Assembly: GCA_900766325.1 (NCBI GenBank)
Contig: CAAFVA010000007.1
Span: 1 to 22,263, forward strand
Direction: 5' to 3'
Origin: Bacilli bacterium
GTDB taxonomy: Bacteria > Bacillota_I > Bacilli_A > RF39 > UBA660
Length of the DNA: 22,263 nt
Below, piece after piece: positions 1-6,139 of this stretch. Both the position numbers and the translations under genes were made by a program. Under the pieces are notes generated by a model, which saw nothing but the letters and a program-made list of their open reading frames with translations, was not told the origin of the DNA and did no database searches. Position 1 is the stretch's first letter, and the number at the start of each line of letters is the position of its first letter.

Positions 1-62
1 ACTATGATAAGTAATATGATGATTAATTTTGGAGTAAATTTTATTTCAAATCTAAACCTCAT
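1..62 (-). CDS. Small hydrophobic peptide, copy 1 (partial, runs off window)
   Basis: This ATG at 62 opens the same short reading frame as the complete copy at 309-392. Twenty codons are visible: MRFRFEIKFTPK followed by a Leu/Ile run. The only amino-acid difference from copy 2 over the shared part is Arg4 for Lys4. The ATG is preceded by GGCGGGTGATGCTT, a good Shine-Dalgarno site. The gene continues beyond base 1, so its stop is not seen. Conservation of start, ribosome site and residues between copies argues that the frame is real. Function is not recognised; the pattern of a positive N-terminus and one hydrophobic segment resembles type I toxin peptides. Confidence 0.5.
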   Translation of the reverse strand, partial: MRFRFEIKFTPKLIIILLII

Positions 63-178
63 AAGCATCACCCGCCTTCTATTCTTTTTCAAGATAAAAA
101 GTGGAAAACAACGATTAGTTTTTTTACTGCCCCCACTTTTATAATTCTTCATAATTTTTAAAATCACGCTGAAAAATA
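1..178. repeat. Tandem unit, copy 1 (330-bp period)
   Basis: Bases 1-178 align almost base for base with 331-500, differing by scattered substitutions and a few small indels. The unit holds a small peptide gene on the minus strand, its 5' leader and a putative -10 element. It begins at the window edge, so further copies may lie outside. Confidence 0.85.
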
Positions 179-190
179 AAAAATTAATTA

Positions 191-219
191 TTGAAAATTA
201 TCATCACTTTGTATATAAT
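191..219 (+). promoter_or_regulatory. Strong promoter for plus-strand small RNA
   Basis: TTGAAA (191-196), a 17-base spacer and TATAAT (214-219) form a near-consensus sigma-A promoter. No open reading frame of useful size follows; a terminator hairpin follows about 50 bases downstream. Confidence 0.7.
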
Positions 220-224
220 AAAAA

Positions 225-303
225 TGTAGGAGACAGCTTACTAGTTGTTTTCCAAAGTTGGTTTTTTGAAAAACAAGGCTAGATAAAACTAACCTTGTTT
301 TTC
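225..303 (+). ncRNA. Candidate small RNA (antitoxin-like), convergent with the peptide gene
   Basis: A transcript from the promoter at 191-219 would start near 225 and end at the hairpin 269-302, giving about 78 nt. It contains a small CCAA/TTGG hairpin (252-261) and the terminator stem. It runs towards the peptide gene 309-392 and shares its terminator, so the 3' ends of the two RNAs would be fully complementary over about 35 nt. Its 5' portion (GGAG-CAG-ACTA-GTTGTTTTCC, with small gaps) is similar in the same sense to the 5' leader of the peptide mRNA. This geometry is like the B. subtilis txpA/RatA and bsrG/SR4 pairs. No homology to a known sRNA family is claimed. Confidence 0.45.
269..302. 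terminator. Bidirectional terminator between sRNA and peptide gene
   Basis: AAAAACAAGG (269-278) pairs with CCTTGTTTTT (293-302), and the stem extends by a further TAG/CTA after one mismatch. Flanking A and T runs allow termination in both directions. Confidence 0.7.
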
Positions 304-308
304 TTACT

Positions 309-392
309 TTATATAGCAATCATTAAAATTACTATGATAAGTAATATAATGATTAATTTTGGAGTAAATTTTATTTCAAACTTAAACCTCAT
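309..392 (-). CDS. 27-residue cationic/hydrophobic peptide, type I toxin-like
   Basis: The proposed start is the ATG at 392, not the upstream in-frame ATG at 491, because GCGGGTGATGCTT directly before it is a good ribosome-binding site conserved in copy 1. The peptide has a basic head (MRFKFEIKFTPK) followed by about 15 Leu/Ile/Val/Met residues to the end, that is, one membrane segment. A possible promoter (TATAAA at 462-467, weak -35) would leave a leader of about 65 nt. A small RNA converges on its 3' end. Size, composition, leader and antisense geometry fit a type I toxin. No sequence family is recognised, and it might instead be a membrane regulatory peptide or a fortuitous frame. Confidence 0.5.
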   Translation of the reverse strand: MRFKFEIKFTPKLIIILLIIVILMIAI

Positions 393-500
393 AAGCATCA
401 CCCGCTTTCTATTCTTCATAAAATGCGGAAAACAACGATTAGTTTTTTTACTGCTCCCACTTTTATAATTCTTCACATTTTTTAAAATCACGCTAAAATA
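331..500. repeat. Tandem unit, copy 2
   Basis: This is the second copy of the unit at 1-178, ending next to the gltX terminator. The differences lie mainly in the leader (near 405-425), while the Shine-Dalgarno site, the start and the coding part are nearly unchanged. Confidence 0.85.
462..491 (-). promoter_or_regulatory. Possible promoter of peptide gene copy 2
   Basis: TATAAA (462-467 on the minus strand) with GTGATT 18 bases upstream (486-491). The -35 is weak, but both elements are also present in copy 1. The predicted RNA would begin with GGGAGCAG near 458. Confidence 0.35.
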
Positions 501-532
501 AAAAGAATTAGAAGTTTTTTTCTAATTCTTTT
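501..532 (-). terminator. gltX terminator overlapping its stop codon
   Basis: A 13-bp perfect inverted repeat (501-513 and 520-532) with a 6-base loop, followed on the minus strand by TTTTTATTTT. The stop codon at 508-510 and the last codons of gltX form part of the stem. Confidence 0.8.
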
Positions 533-2169
533 ATTCTTTTTAATATTCTTTCTTTACCAAACAACTTCATGATGTCATAAAGGTTAGGTGTCATAGATTT
601 GGTTGTAAGTGCTACCCTAATTACCATTGAAACATCACCTACGTGTCCCTTATAATTATCTGGATTTTCTTTATATTCTTTTACTTCCCTTGCATAACCA
701 AACTCTTCTGATAAATCTTTTATCTTTTCAAACCATGTAGATTGATCATCATTTTCATCATAATATTTTTCTATGTAGGTATTCATTAATTTTATAATTT
801 CATCCTTATCATTTATTTCTTTAAATTCATAAGTTTTTTCATGCTTTTCAAATAACTCATCGTACATGTACCAAACAAGTTCTTTAACCTCACTAAATGA
901 TGCATAGTCTTTTCTTGGCTTTTTTTGCTCTCTTTCGATGTTTAAAAGACCAATTGTAAAATCCTTGTACTTAACAAGTAACTCATAAAATTCTTTATCA
1001 TACCCTTTTGTATACTCTACTAGCATGTCATAAAATTCTGTAGCTTTTATTCTAGATAAATAATTTTTTGAAATATTCATTAGTTTTTCAACGTCAAATA
1101 GCCCGCCGGACTTACTAGTCTTTTTAAAATCATATTTAAAATCATCTACTGTTTTATCTTTATTAGCATCCCACCACTGTTCAAAATTAGTGTTTGCAAG
1201 AGTCATTAAATAAAGTTCTACAGCCTTAACAGGTATTCCTTTTTCCCTATAATAACTCATCTGAGCTTCTGGATCTTTTCTTTTGGAAAGTTTTCTTTTT
1301 ACGCCATTTTCCTCTTTCATAATTGGAGAAATATGTGCATACTTAGGAGGTTTAAAACCAAATACTTCAAACAACTGAACGTGAGTTGGAAGTGATGAAA
1401 CCCACTCATCTCCTCTTATAACATGAGTCGTACGCATCAAATGGTCATCTACTAGATGTGCAAAATGATATGTAGGAAGCCCATCTTGCTTCATTATTAC
1501 AATGTCCATATCATTTTCTGGAAAAGATATTTTTCCCTTTATCAAATCGTTTATAACTATCTTTTTGTTAAAATCACCTGGGGATTTTAATCTCAAAGTA
1601 AAAGGATCGCCATTTTTTATTCTTTGATAAGCATCATTAACTGGTATTTTTCTACATTTAGCATACCTTCCATAATAACCTATTCTATCTTTTCTTCTTT
1701 CTTGAGCTTTAGTCATTTCATCTTTTTCTTCTTTAGTACAAAAGCAAGGATAAGCAAGATTATTCGCAACTAAATACTTCATAAAAGTTTGATATATTTC
1801 TTTTCTATTACTCTGTGTGTAAGGACCATAATTACCGATTTCTTTATTTCCAGATATAACACCCTCATCTGGGGTTATATCAAAATATTTAAGGTCCGTT
1901 GTAATAACATCAACAGCATCTTCTACTAGTCTTTCTCTATCCGTATCCTCTATTCTTATAAAAAATACACCATTAGTATCTTTCGCAACTTTTTTTGAAA
2001 TAAATGCTTGAAATAAAGTCCCCATATGGGTGTAGCCAGTAGGACTTGGCGCAGCACGAGTTACTATGGCATCTTCTTTTAAGTTTCTTTCTGGATACAT
2101 TTTCTCATAATCTTCTATAGTTTTTGTAATATTTGGAAATATTAAATCAGCTAAATCTTTATTAGTCAT
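508..2169 (-). CDS. gltX: Glutamate--tRNA ligase
   Basis: This cytoplasmic class I synthetase charges tRNA-Glu with glutamate. In most Bacillota lacking GlnRS it also mischarges tRNA-Gln for the GatCAB amidotransferase. The HIGH motif appears as HMGT (48-51) in the context RAAPSPTGYTHMG, and the KMSKS motif as KLSKR (293-297). Between them are the IEDTDRER and GDEW motifs of the Rossmann catalytic core, and the C-terminal ~200 residues are the helical anticodon-binding part. At 553 residues it is longer than the roughly 470-500 of typical bacterial GluRS and resembles the longer clostridial form. AAGGA precedes the ATG, and a TATAAT lies about 30 bases upstream of it. The tRNAs for Glu and Gln sit just upstream on the same strand, with a terminator between. 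Confidence 0.96.
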   Translation of the reverse strand: MTNKDLADLIFPNITKTIEDYEKMYPERNLKEDAIVTRAAPSPTGYTHMGTLFQAFISKKVAKDTNGVFFIRIEDTDRERLVEDAVDVITTDLKYFDITPDEGVISGNKEIGNYGPYTQSNRKEIYQTFMKYLVANNLAYPCFCTKEEKDEMTKAQERRKDRIGYYGRYAKCRKIPVNDAYQRIKNGDPFTLRLKSPGDFNKKIVINDLIKGKISFPENDMDIVIMKQDGLPTYHFAHLVDDHLMRTTHVIRGDEWVSSLPTHVQLFEVFGFKPPKYAHISPIMKEENGVKRKLSKRKDPEAQMSYYREKGIPVKAVELYLMTLANTNFEQWWDANKDKTVDDFKYDFKKTSKSGGLFDVEKLMNISKNYLSRIKATEFYDMLVEYTKGYDKEFYELLVKYKDFTIGLLNIEREQKKPRKDYASFSEVKELVWYMYDELFEKHEKTYEFKEINDKDEIIKLMNTYIEKYYDENDDQSTWFEKIKDLSEEFGYAREVKEYKENPDNYKGHVGDVSMVIRVALTTKSMTPNLYDIMKLFGKERILKRIKELEKNF

Positions 2170-2222
2170 AAAATCAAGTCCTTTCTAAGTACTTAAATTA
2201 TACCAAATAATTTAAGTAAATA

Positions 2223-2251
2223 AAAGGATAGTTTCATTAAAACCATCCTTT
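2223..2251 (-). terminator. Terminator after the tRNA pair
   Basis: AAAGGATAGTTT (2223-2234) pairs with AAACCATCCTTT (2240-2251) through 12 positions with one G-U pair, followed on the minus strand by TTTTATTTA. It separates tRNA-Glu from gltX, so gltX probably depends partly on its own promoter. Confidence 0.7.
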
Positions 2252-2260
2252 ATTGACAAC

Positions 2261-2337
2261 TGGTGACCCGTACGAGATTTGAACTCGTGAATGTCGCCTT
2301 GAGAGGGCGATGTGTTAAACCCCTTCACCAACGGGCC
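2261..2337 (-). tRNA. tRNA-Glu (anticodon CTC)
   Basis: A full cloverleaf can be folded. The acceptor stem GGCCCGT pairs with ACGGGTC (one G-U), the discriminator is A and CCA is encoded. The anticodon stem TCGCC/GGCGA encloses the loop CTCTCAA, whose bases 34-36 are CTC, reading GAG. The T arm has GTTCAAATC. This is the C34 isoacceptor rather than the usual TTC, so another tRNA-Glu is expected elsewhere in the genome. Confidence 0.93.
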
Positions 2338-2347
2338 AATAATTATT

Positions 2348-2422
2348 TGGTTGCCCTGACTGGATTCGAACCAGTGCATGTCGGGGTCAGAGTCCGATGC
2401 CTTACCACTTGGCTACAGGGCA
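2348..2422 (-). tRNA. tRNA-Gln (anticodon CTG)
   Basis: The acceptor stem TGCCCTG/CAGGGCA has the U1-A72 pair typical of bacterial tRNA-Gln, with discriminator A and an encoded CCA. The anticodon loop is CTCTGAC, with anticodon CTG reading CAG. The anticodon stem TCGGA/CCCGA has an A31-C39 mismatch next to the loop. The D arm (TAGCCAAGTGGTAAGGC) and T arm (GGTTCGAATCC) are canonical. It lies 10 bases upstream of tRNA-Glu and is probably co-transcribed with it. Confidence 0.93.
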
Positions 2423-2434
2423 ATTACAAAAGAT

Positions 2435-2463
2435 ATTATAATATATTTTTTTATTTTTAACAA
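2435..2463 (-). promoter_or_regulatory. Promoter of the tRNA-Gln/tRNA-Glu operon
   Basis: TTGTTA (2458-2463), a 17-base spacer and TATAAT (2435-2440) on the minus strand place the start a few bases before the mature tRNA-Gln 5' end at 2422. Confidence 0.7.
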
Positions 2464-2494
2464 TATAAAACATAAAATAAAGTTAACAAAATAA

Positions 2495-2524
2495 AAGGAT
2501 ACCGTCTTAATTAACAGTATCCTT
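2495..2524 (-). terminator. Terminator of the 4820-2507 operon, overlapping the stop codon
   Basis: AAGGATACCGT (2495-2505) pairs with ACAGTATCCTT (2514-2524) with one wobble, followed on the minus strand by TTTTATTTT. The TAA stop of the last gene (2507-2509) lies inside the loop. Confidence 0.75.
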
Positions 2525-3238
2525 ATTTTTAGTAATAATAAGTCCTTCTATCCAACCTTTTTTATATTTAAGAGAAACAAAACCTATAAAACTCATAACA
2601 AAAGCCCCTAAAGCATCAACAATCAGGTCTTTCATCGTATCTTTTAAAGCTAATCTACCAACCAAATTAACACCGTTTTCTAACGCGAATTTTTGCATGT
2701 TAAGCCCCAATAAGCCGTCAAAAGAAAACTCATAAATTTCCCAAAATGCTCCAATGGTAACGGCAAAGCAAAAAGCAAAAAGGGATACAAAAAACGGCGA
2801 TAAATTAAATTTTACATTCTCGTTTTTATTCAATAAACTAACCACTGAAAAACCTAAGGCCCCAATTCCTGCGCCACTAAAAGTATGTAAAATGGTATCC
2901 CAATGAGGAACTCGGTAATAAAAGTCCCTTACCTCTCCTAAAAATATTGCAGCGTATAAAAATACTACGTAAATAATATACATCATGTTAGGTATTTTTA
3001 GTTTGCTTTTTTTAGATAACATTTTAGGAATGAAAAGCGCAACGATACCAAGTAAACACTGAATAAGCATTAGTACGTAGTCACTTTTAACCTTTATGTT
3101 AGCAACATGCAAATCATTATTAACTGGAGCGGTAATTATTCGATATACTATAAAGCCCAGTGGTATAACAAATGATGCAAAAACAAACTTGGAAATAATT
3201 TCTTTTATATCTTTTTTATTTCTTACCTTTTTTTTCAT
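2507..3238 (-). CDS. DUF2238/YjdF-like polytopic membrane protein
   Basis: This is an integral membrane protein of 243 residues with about five or six hydrophobic segments (near 18-36, 54-70, 86-100, 118-135, 148-166 and 206-222). Conserved polar residues sit in or near the membrane: HWD (112-114) with His118, WEIYEF (166-171) and DTMKDL (200-205). This pattern matches the DUF2238/YjdF family, whose biochemical role is not established. Its start overlaps the end of the DUF5305-like gene by 23 bases, with AAAGGTAG as ribosome site, so the two are translationally linked. It is the last gene of the operon starting at 4820. A role in processing or retaining the locus's secreted proteins is a guess from position only. 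Confidence 0.7.
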   Translation of the reverse strand: MKKKVRNKKDIKEIISKFVFASFVIPLGFIVYRIITAPVNNDLHVANIKVKSDYVLMLIQCLLGIVALFIPKMLSKKSKLKIPNMMYIIYVVFLYAAIFLGEVRDFYYRVPHWDTILHTFSGAGIGALGFSVVSLLNKNENVKFNLSPFFVSLFAFCFAVTIGAFWEIYEFSFDGLLGLNMQKFALENGVNLVGRLALKDTMKDLIVDALGAFVMSFIGFVSLKYKKGWIEGLIITKNKDTVN

Positions 3239-4313
3239 TTTTTACTACCTTTAATTTTTCTTCTGATACAATAAACCTATATAAAATATCATCTTTTATA
3301 ACGTAAAACCAAGTCTCTTTACCCTTAATTACTTCATAGTTCATGATTGGAAGAAGAAGCTCCCTAGATAAGTTTAAGATCTCTTTAAATTCACCTATTT
3401 CTATAATTTTATATTTTCCAACGTCAATAATGCTATCCGTATTAACGATTATGTCATCATAAGTTTTAAGAATTTTACCTAATGCTCTATCATATTCCGA
3501 CTTATTTGTAAACATAAATAATTTTTTTAGTAAAAGACAAATTATTATAAACACAACAATGTTAGCTATAACGATGTAACTCATAACCGTTTTATTAGTC
3601 TTTACAAGATCGCCTTCATAAACGTTATTAGTCTTTTCTTTAGTGCTATCATTTTCAAACTCAACAACCGAAGAACTAAGCGGTATTTTTAGGGTGTTAG
3701 AATAATCATCGGTATAACTAGCACCACCAACAGTACCATTAAAATCCGTTTGTTGGGTAATTTCTAAATATCCGTCAACCGATATTTTAACCTGACTTTG
3801 GAATTCTTTTAACGTTGTTAAATAATCGGTTAAATATAAATCATAAGTACCAACCGTTCCGTACGAAACATCATTAAAACTAATTACTTTTTCATCCAAT
3901 ACTTCTTCTTTATCCAAAATCTCGGGATTACTACTTCCGTCGCCGGATGCTTTATAATAAACTACTAACCTTGCAACAATTTTATTAGTACCAGTAACGT
4001 TCGTTTGCTCGGTAGATGAAAAATTATATAAAGAATTTATTTGAACATGATCAATCAAATCTAAGATGTACGCTTCACCAGGGCCTAAAAACTCCTCGTC
4101 AATAAAGTCGTTTGGTTTTAAATACACTTTATAATCAAAACTTCCACTTGACGTATAACTCATTATAACGTTTTCGTTATTTTGTTCATCATCAGGGGCT
4201 AAAGCTTTAAATAAATAACTTAAAAATGAAAACTGAACCACAAGTGCTATTACAAGTAAAATTGCAATTATGATTTTTTTTGCATCTATTTTTTGAAGTT
4301 TTAATTTTTTCAT
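3216..4313 (-). CDS. DUF5305-like bitopic membrane protein
   Basis: The protein has a membrane segment near residues 15-36, a large outside domain (about 40-240) rich in short beta-type stretches, a second membrane segment (about 245-265) and a cytoplasmic tail of about 100 residues. Two membrane spans around a beta-rich ectodomain, next to a signal peptidase gene, match the DUF5305 family, whose function is unknown. I prefer the ATG at 4313 to the GTG at 4319, because that GTG lies inside the GGAGGGTG ribosome site. The gene starts 12 bases after the upstream gene ends, within the same operon. It might act as an assembly or retention factor for the exported proteins; that is inference. Confidence 0.65.
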   Translation of the reverse strand: MKKLKLQKIDAKKIIIAILLVIALVVQFSFLSYLFKALAPDDEQNNENVIMSYTSSGSFDYKVYLKPNDFIDEEFLGPGEAYILDLIDHVQINSLYNFSSTEQTNVTGTNKIVARLVVYYKASGDGSSNPEILDKEEVLDEKVISFNDVSYGTVGTYDLYLTDYLTTLKEFQSQVKISVDGYLEITQQTDFNGTVGGASYTDDYSNTLKIPLSSSVVEFENDSTKEKTNNVYEGDLVKTNKTVMSYIVIANIVVFIIICLLLKKLFMFTNKSEYDRALGKILKTYDDIIVNTDSIIDVGKYKIIEIGEFKEILNLSRELLLPIMNYEVIKGKETWFYVIKDDILYRFIVSEEKLKVVKNEKKGKK

Positions 4314-4325
4314 AAGCACCCTCCT

Positions 4326-4820
4326 TTATCCTTGTACATAATTAAATTCTATTAAGAACGAATAACTACTATTTTCGTTTGAAATATTTTTTACTAACTC
4401 AACATTTATATCAAATGTTCTTTCTTCTCCAGGATTAATAACCTCATCAGTAACACCAATACCATCATAACTAACGTTTACAATGGCATCACTGTTAACT
4501 CCATACTCCTCTATTGATGATAGTTTAGCTGGTAATAGTCCAATGTTTTTTACGCTTATTAAAAACGAAGCATAAGCACCATTAAATTCCAAATTAGTAA
4601 CGTCTATTGAAATTCTTTTATTATCTTGTGATATAATCGCATTTGCCATGTCACAACCATACCTCTCGGTTGTTTTAGCATCACTAAATACCACTTCTAT
4701 ATCTTTCGCCGAAGTCGTTTTTTGACCTACCTCAACGTTTACCTTGAAGATATAGTATCCTATACCAAGCGTTAATAAACAAAGAACTAACACTACGATA
4801 AATAAATTCTGCCTTTTCAT
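4326..4820 (-). CDS. Small exported protein, SipW-substrate-like (divergent leader)
   Basis: The 164-residue protein has a basic start (MKRQN), a hydrophobic stretch (6-25) and a soluble beta-rich domain. The domain shares a pattern with the proteins at 7839 and 8481: DNKRISIDVTNLEFNGAYA corresponds to their DKN-L-I-V-KL-YPGAYV, then NIGLLPAKLSSIEEYGV, then NPGEERTFDINVE. The leader differs, with GYYIFKVNVEVG in place of GYALFSETLTING, so its processing may differ. It has its own promoter (4841-4869) and heads the operon with the DUF5305-like and DUF2238-like genes. The fold is likely a camelysin/TasA-type beta-sandwich; the exact role is unknown. Confidence 0.65.
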   Translation of the reverse strand: MKRQNLFIVVLVLCLLTLGIGYYIFKVNVEVGQKTTSAKDIEVVFSDAKTTERYGCDMANAIISQDNKRISIDVTNLEFNGAYASFLISVKNIGLLPAKLSSIEEYGVNSDAIVNVSYDGIGVTDEVINPGEERTFDINVELVKNISNENSSYSFLIEFNYVQG

Positions 4821-4840
4821 AAGACACCCCTATCATATTA

Positions 4841-4869
4841 AGTATAACATTCAACATTTCTTTTTTCAA
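4841..4869 (-). promoter_or_regulatory. Promoter of the 4820-2507 operon
   Basis: TTGAAA (4864-4869), a 17-base spacer and TATACT (4841-4846) on the minus strand, about 20 bases before the ATG at 4820. Confidence 0.7.
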
Positions 4870-4920
4870 CAAAATTTAAAAGGCAAATCAACTGTTTGTA
4901 AATTTTTTGACACTAAATAA

Positions 4921-6117
4921 CTATTCAACCCTACCTAAATCAACTGTTACTTTATCACTTGTATTGGTATTTAAAAGCTCACCTAATATTAACGTTGGAT
5001 ACCCGAAGTAAGGAATATCAAGTTTAACGATTCCAGCGTACTGGCTTTCTTTAACAGGATATAAATCAATGCTATCATTATTATCCCCTTTTGTTATAAA
5101 AACACGTTCTCCGTCATTATTTTCATCAATCATAACAACACGATGAACAACGTAATACCCATCCATTTTATACCTTATTACATCTCCTTTTTTTACCTTA
5201 CTAACATCGTCATCCTTAATTATAACAATGTCTCCTCTATGAATTTTAGGGGCCATACTGTTACTTGCGATAACAAGTGGTTCAATAGGAAATAATCCAA
5301 CACCGAAGCACACCATTACTATTACTATCAAAATCATGCTTAGCCATCCTTTTAAACCGACTGTTTTAACTTCTTTTCGGTTTAGCGTTTTATCCATTTT
5401 GTTAATCATGTAATTTATATAAACATAAGAGAAAAACGGAATCGTTGAATTAAGAATAGACAAAGTTGCCCAATCAACATCTGGAAGAATTGGTAATACA
5501 TAAAGGGCTAACTGAGGTAATAATGCATACATAATAGACGTTTTATACCCTGCAAAATAACATATGTATGTTAGATATAAGCTGGTTATTAATTCCGGAA
5601 TAAAGGTTTGCATAACAAACTCTAACGTACTTAATGAGTTCTCGAAATAACTATCAAATTTGTAAAGATTTAGATCAGTTGCAACGAATACTAAAGAAAT
5701 AAATAAAGTCCACCATAAGATGTGCTTTTGATTACAATTAGTAATCAAATAATACCTAACGTACTCTTTTACCAAAAGCATCGGTATAAAGGACCACAAA
5801 TTAGTAATTATTCCGTTTAAAGAACTATCATAAGGGTTGTTAGCAAAACCTTTTACGTATCCTAAAACAAAGTATATAAGAAAATAAATAAGGGTTGATA
5901 TAATAACAACAAAATTAACTTCCCTTTTATATTTATTATTAACAATTTTTTCATTTTTAAAAAACACAAATGTTATAACACCAATAAATATCCATATCAT
6001 GGGTTTTATAACGTATGAATAAGAAGAACCAAAATTTAAAGATATTTTTGTTGCTTCAAGTACTATGGATGATAATATAATTAGAGCCAATATTAATATT
6101 TTTACGTTCTTTTTCAT
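4921..6117 (-). CDS. SipW/ER-type signal peptidase I with large N-terminal membrane domain
   Basis: The C-terminal ~140 residues form a signal peptidase I domain. The catalytic serine is Ser287 in ASNSMAP, followed by HRGDIV. The second catalytic position is His325 in YVVHRVV instead of lysine, the hallmark of the ER/archaeal/SipW type, and KGDNND (343-348) supplies the acidic part. Ahead of it is an unusual ~270-residue segment with about seven to nine hydrophobic helices; SipW itself has only about two membrane spans in 190 residues. KEYVRYYL (near 117-124) faintly recalls the EExxxR motif of CPBP proteases, but the other CPBP motifs are not evident. The gene follows two likely substrates with a gap of 22 bases, so it very probably cleaves the leaders encoded here. 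Confidence 0.88.
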   Translation of the reverse strand: MKKNVKILILALIILSSIVLEATKISLNFGSSYSYVIKPMIWIFIGVITFVFFKNEKIVNNKYKREVNFVVIISTLIYFLIYFVLGYVKGFANNPYDSSLNGIITNLWSFIPMLLVKEYVRYYLITNCNQKHILWWTLFISLVFVATDLNLYKFDSYFENSLSTLEFVMQTFIPELITSLYLTYICYFAGYKTSIMYALLPQLALYVLPILPDVDWATLSILNSTIPFFSYVYINYMINKMDKTLNRKEVKTVGLKGWLSMILIVIVMVCFGVGLFPIEPLVIASNSMAPKIHRGDIVIIKDDDVSKVKKGDVIRYKMDGYYVVHRVVMIDENNDGERVFITKGDNNDSIDLYPVKESQYAGIVKLDIPYFGYPTLILGELLNTNTSDKVTVDLGRVE

Positions 6118-6139
6118 AATACCTTCTCCTTAATTTATT

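Noticed and set aside
393..491. Longer 60-residue version of the small peptide starting at ATG 491
   Set aside because: There is no good ribosome site at 491, the predicted promoter lies inside this extension, and the extension differs by indels between the two copies, whereas the start at 392 has a conserved Shine-Dalgarno site.
1..500. CRISPR array or insertion sequence as an explanation of the repeat
   Set aside because: There are only two long diverged copies with coding content, no short regular spacers, no transposase and no terminal inverted repeats.
2263..2460. Plus-strand open frame across the tRNA pair
   Set aside because: It is the antisense of two well-folded tRNA genes, with no ribosome site.
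5740..5790. CPBP protease domain in the membrane part of the signal peptidase
   Set aside because: Only one faint motif (KEYVRYYL) is present and the later His-containing CPBP motifs are not seen.
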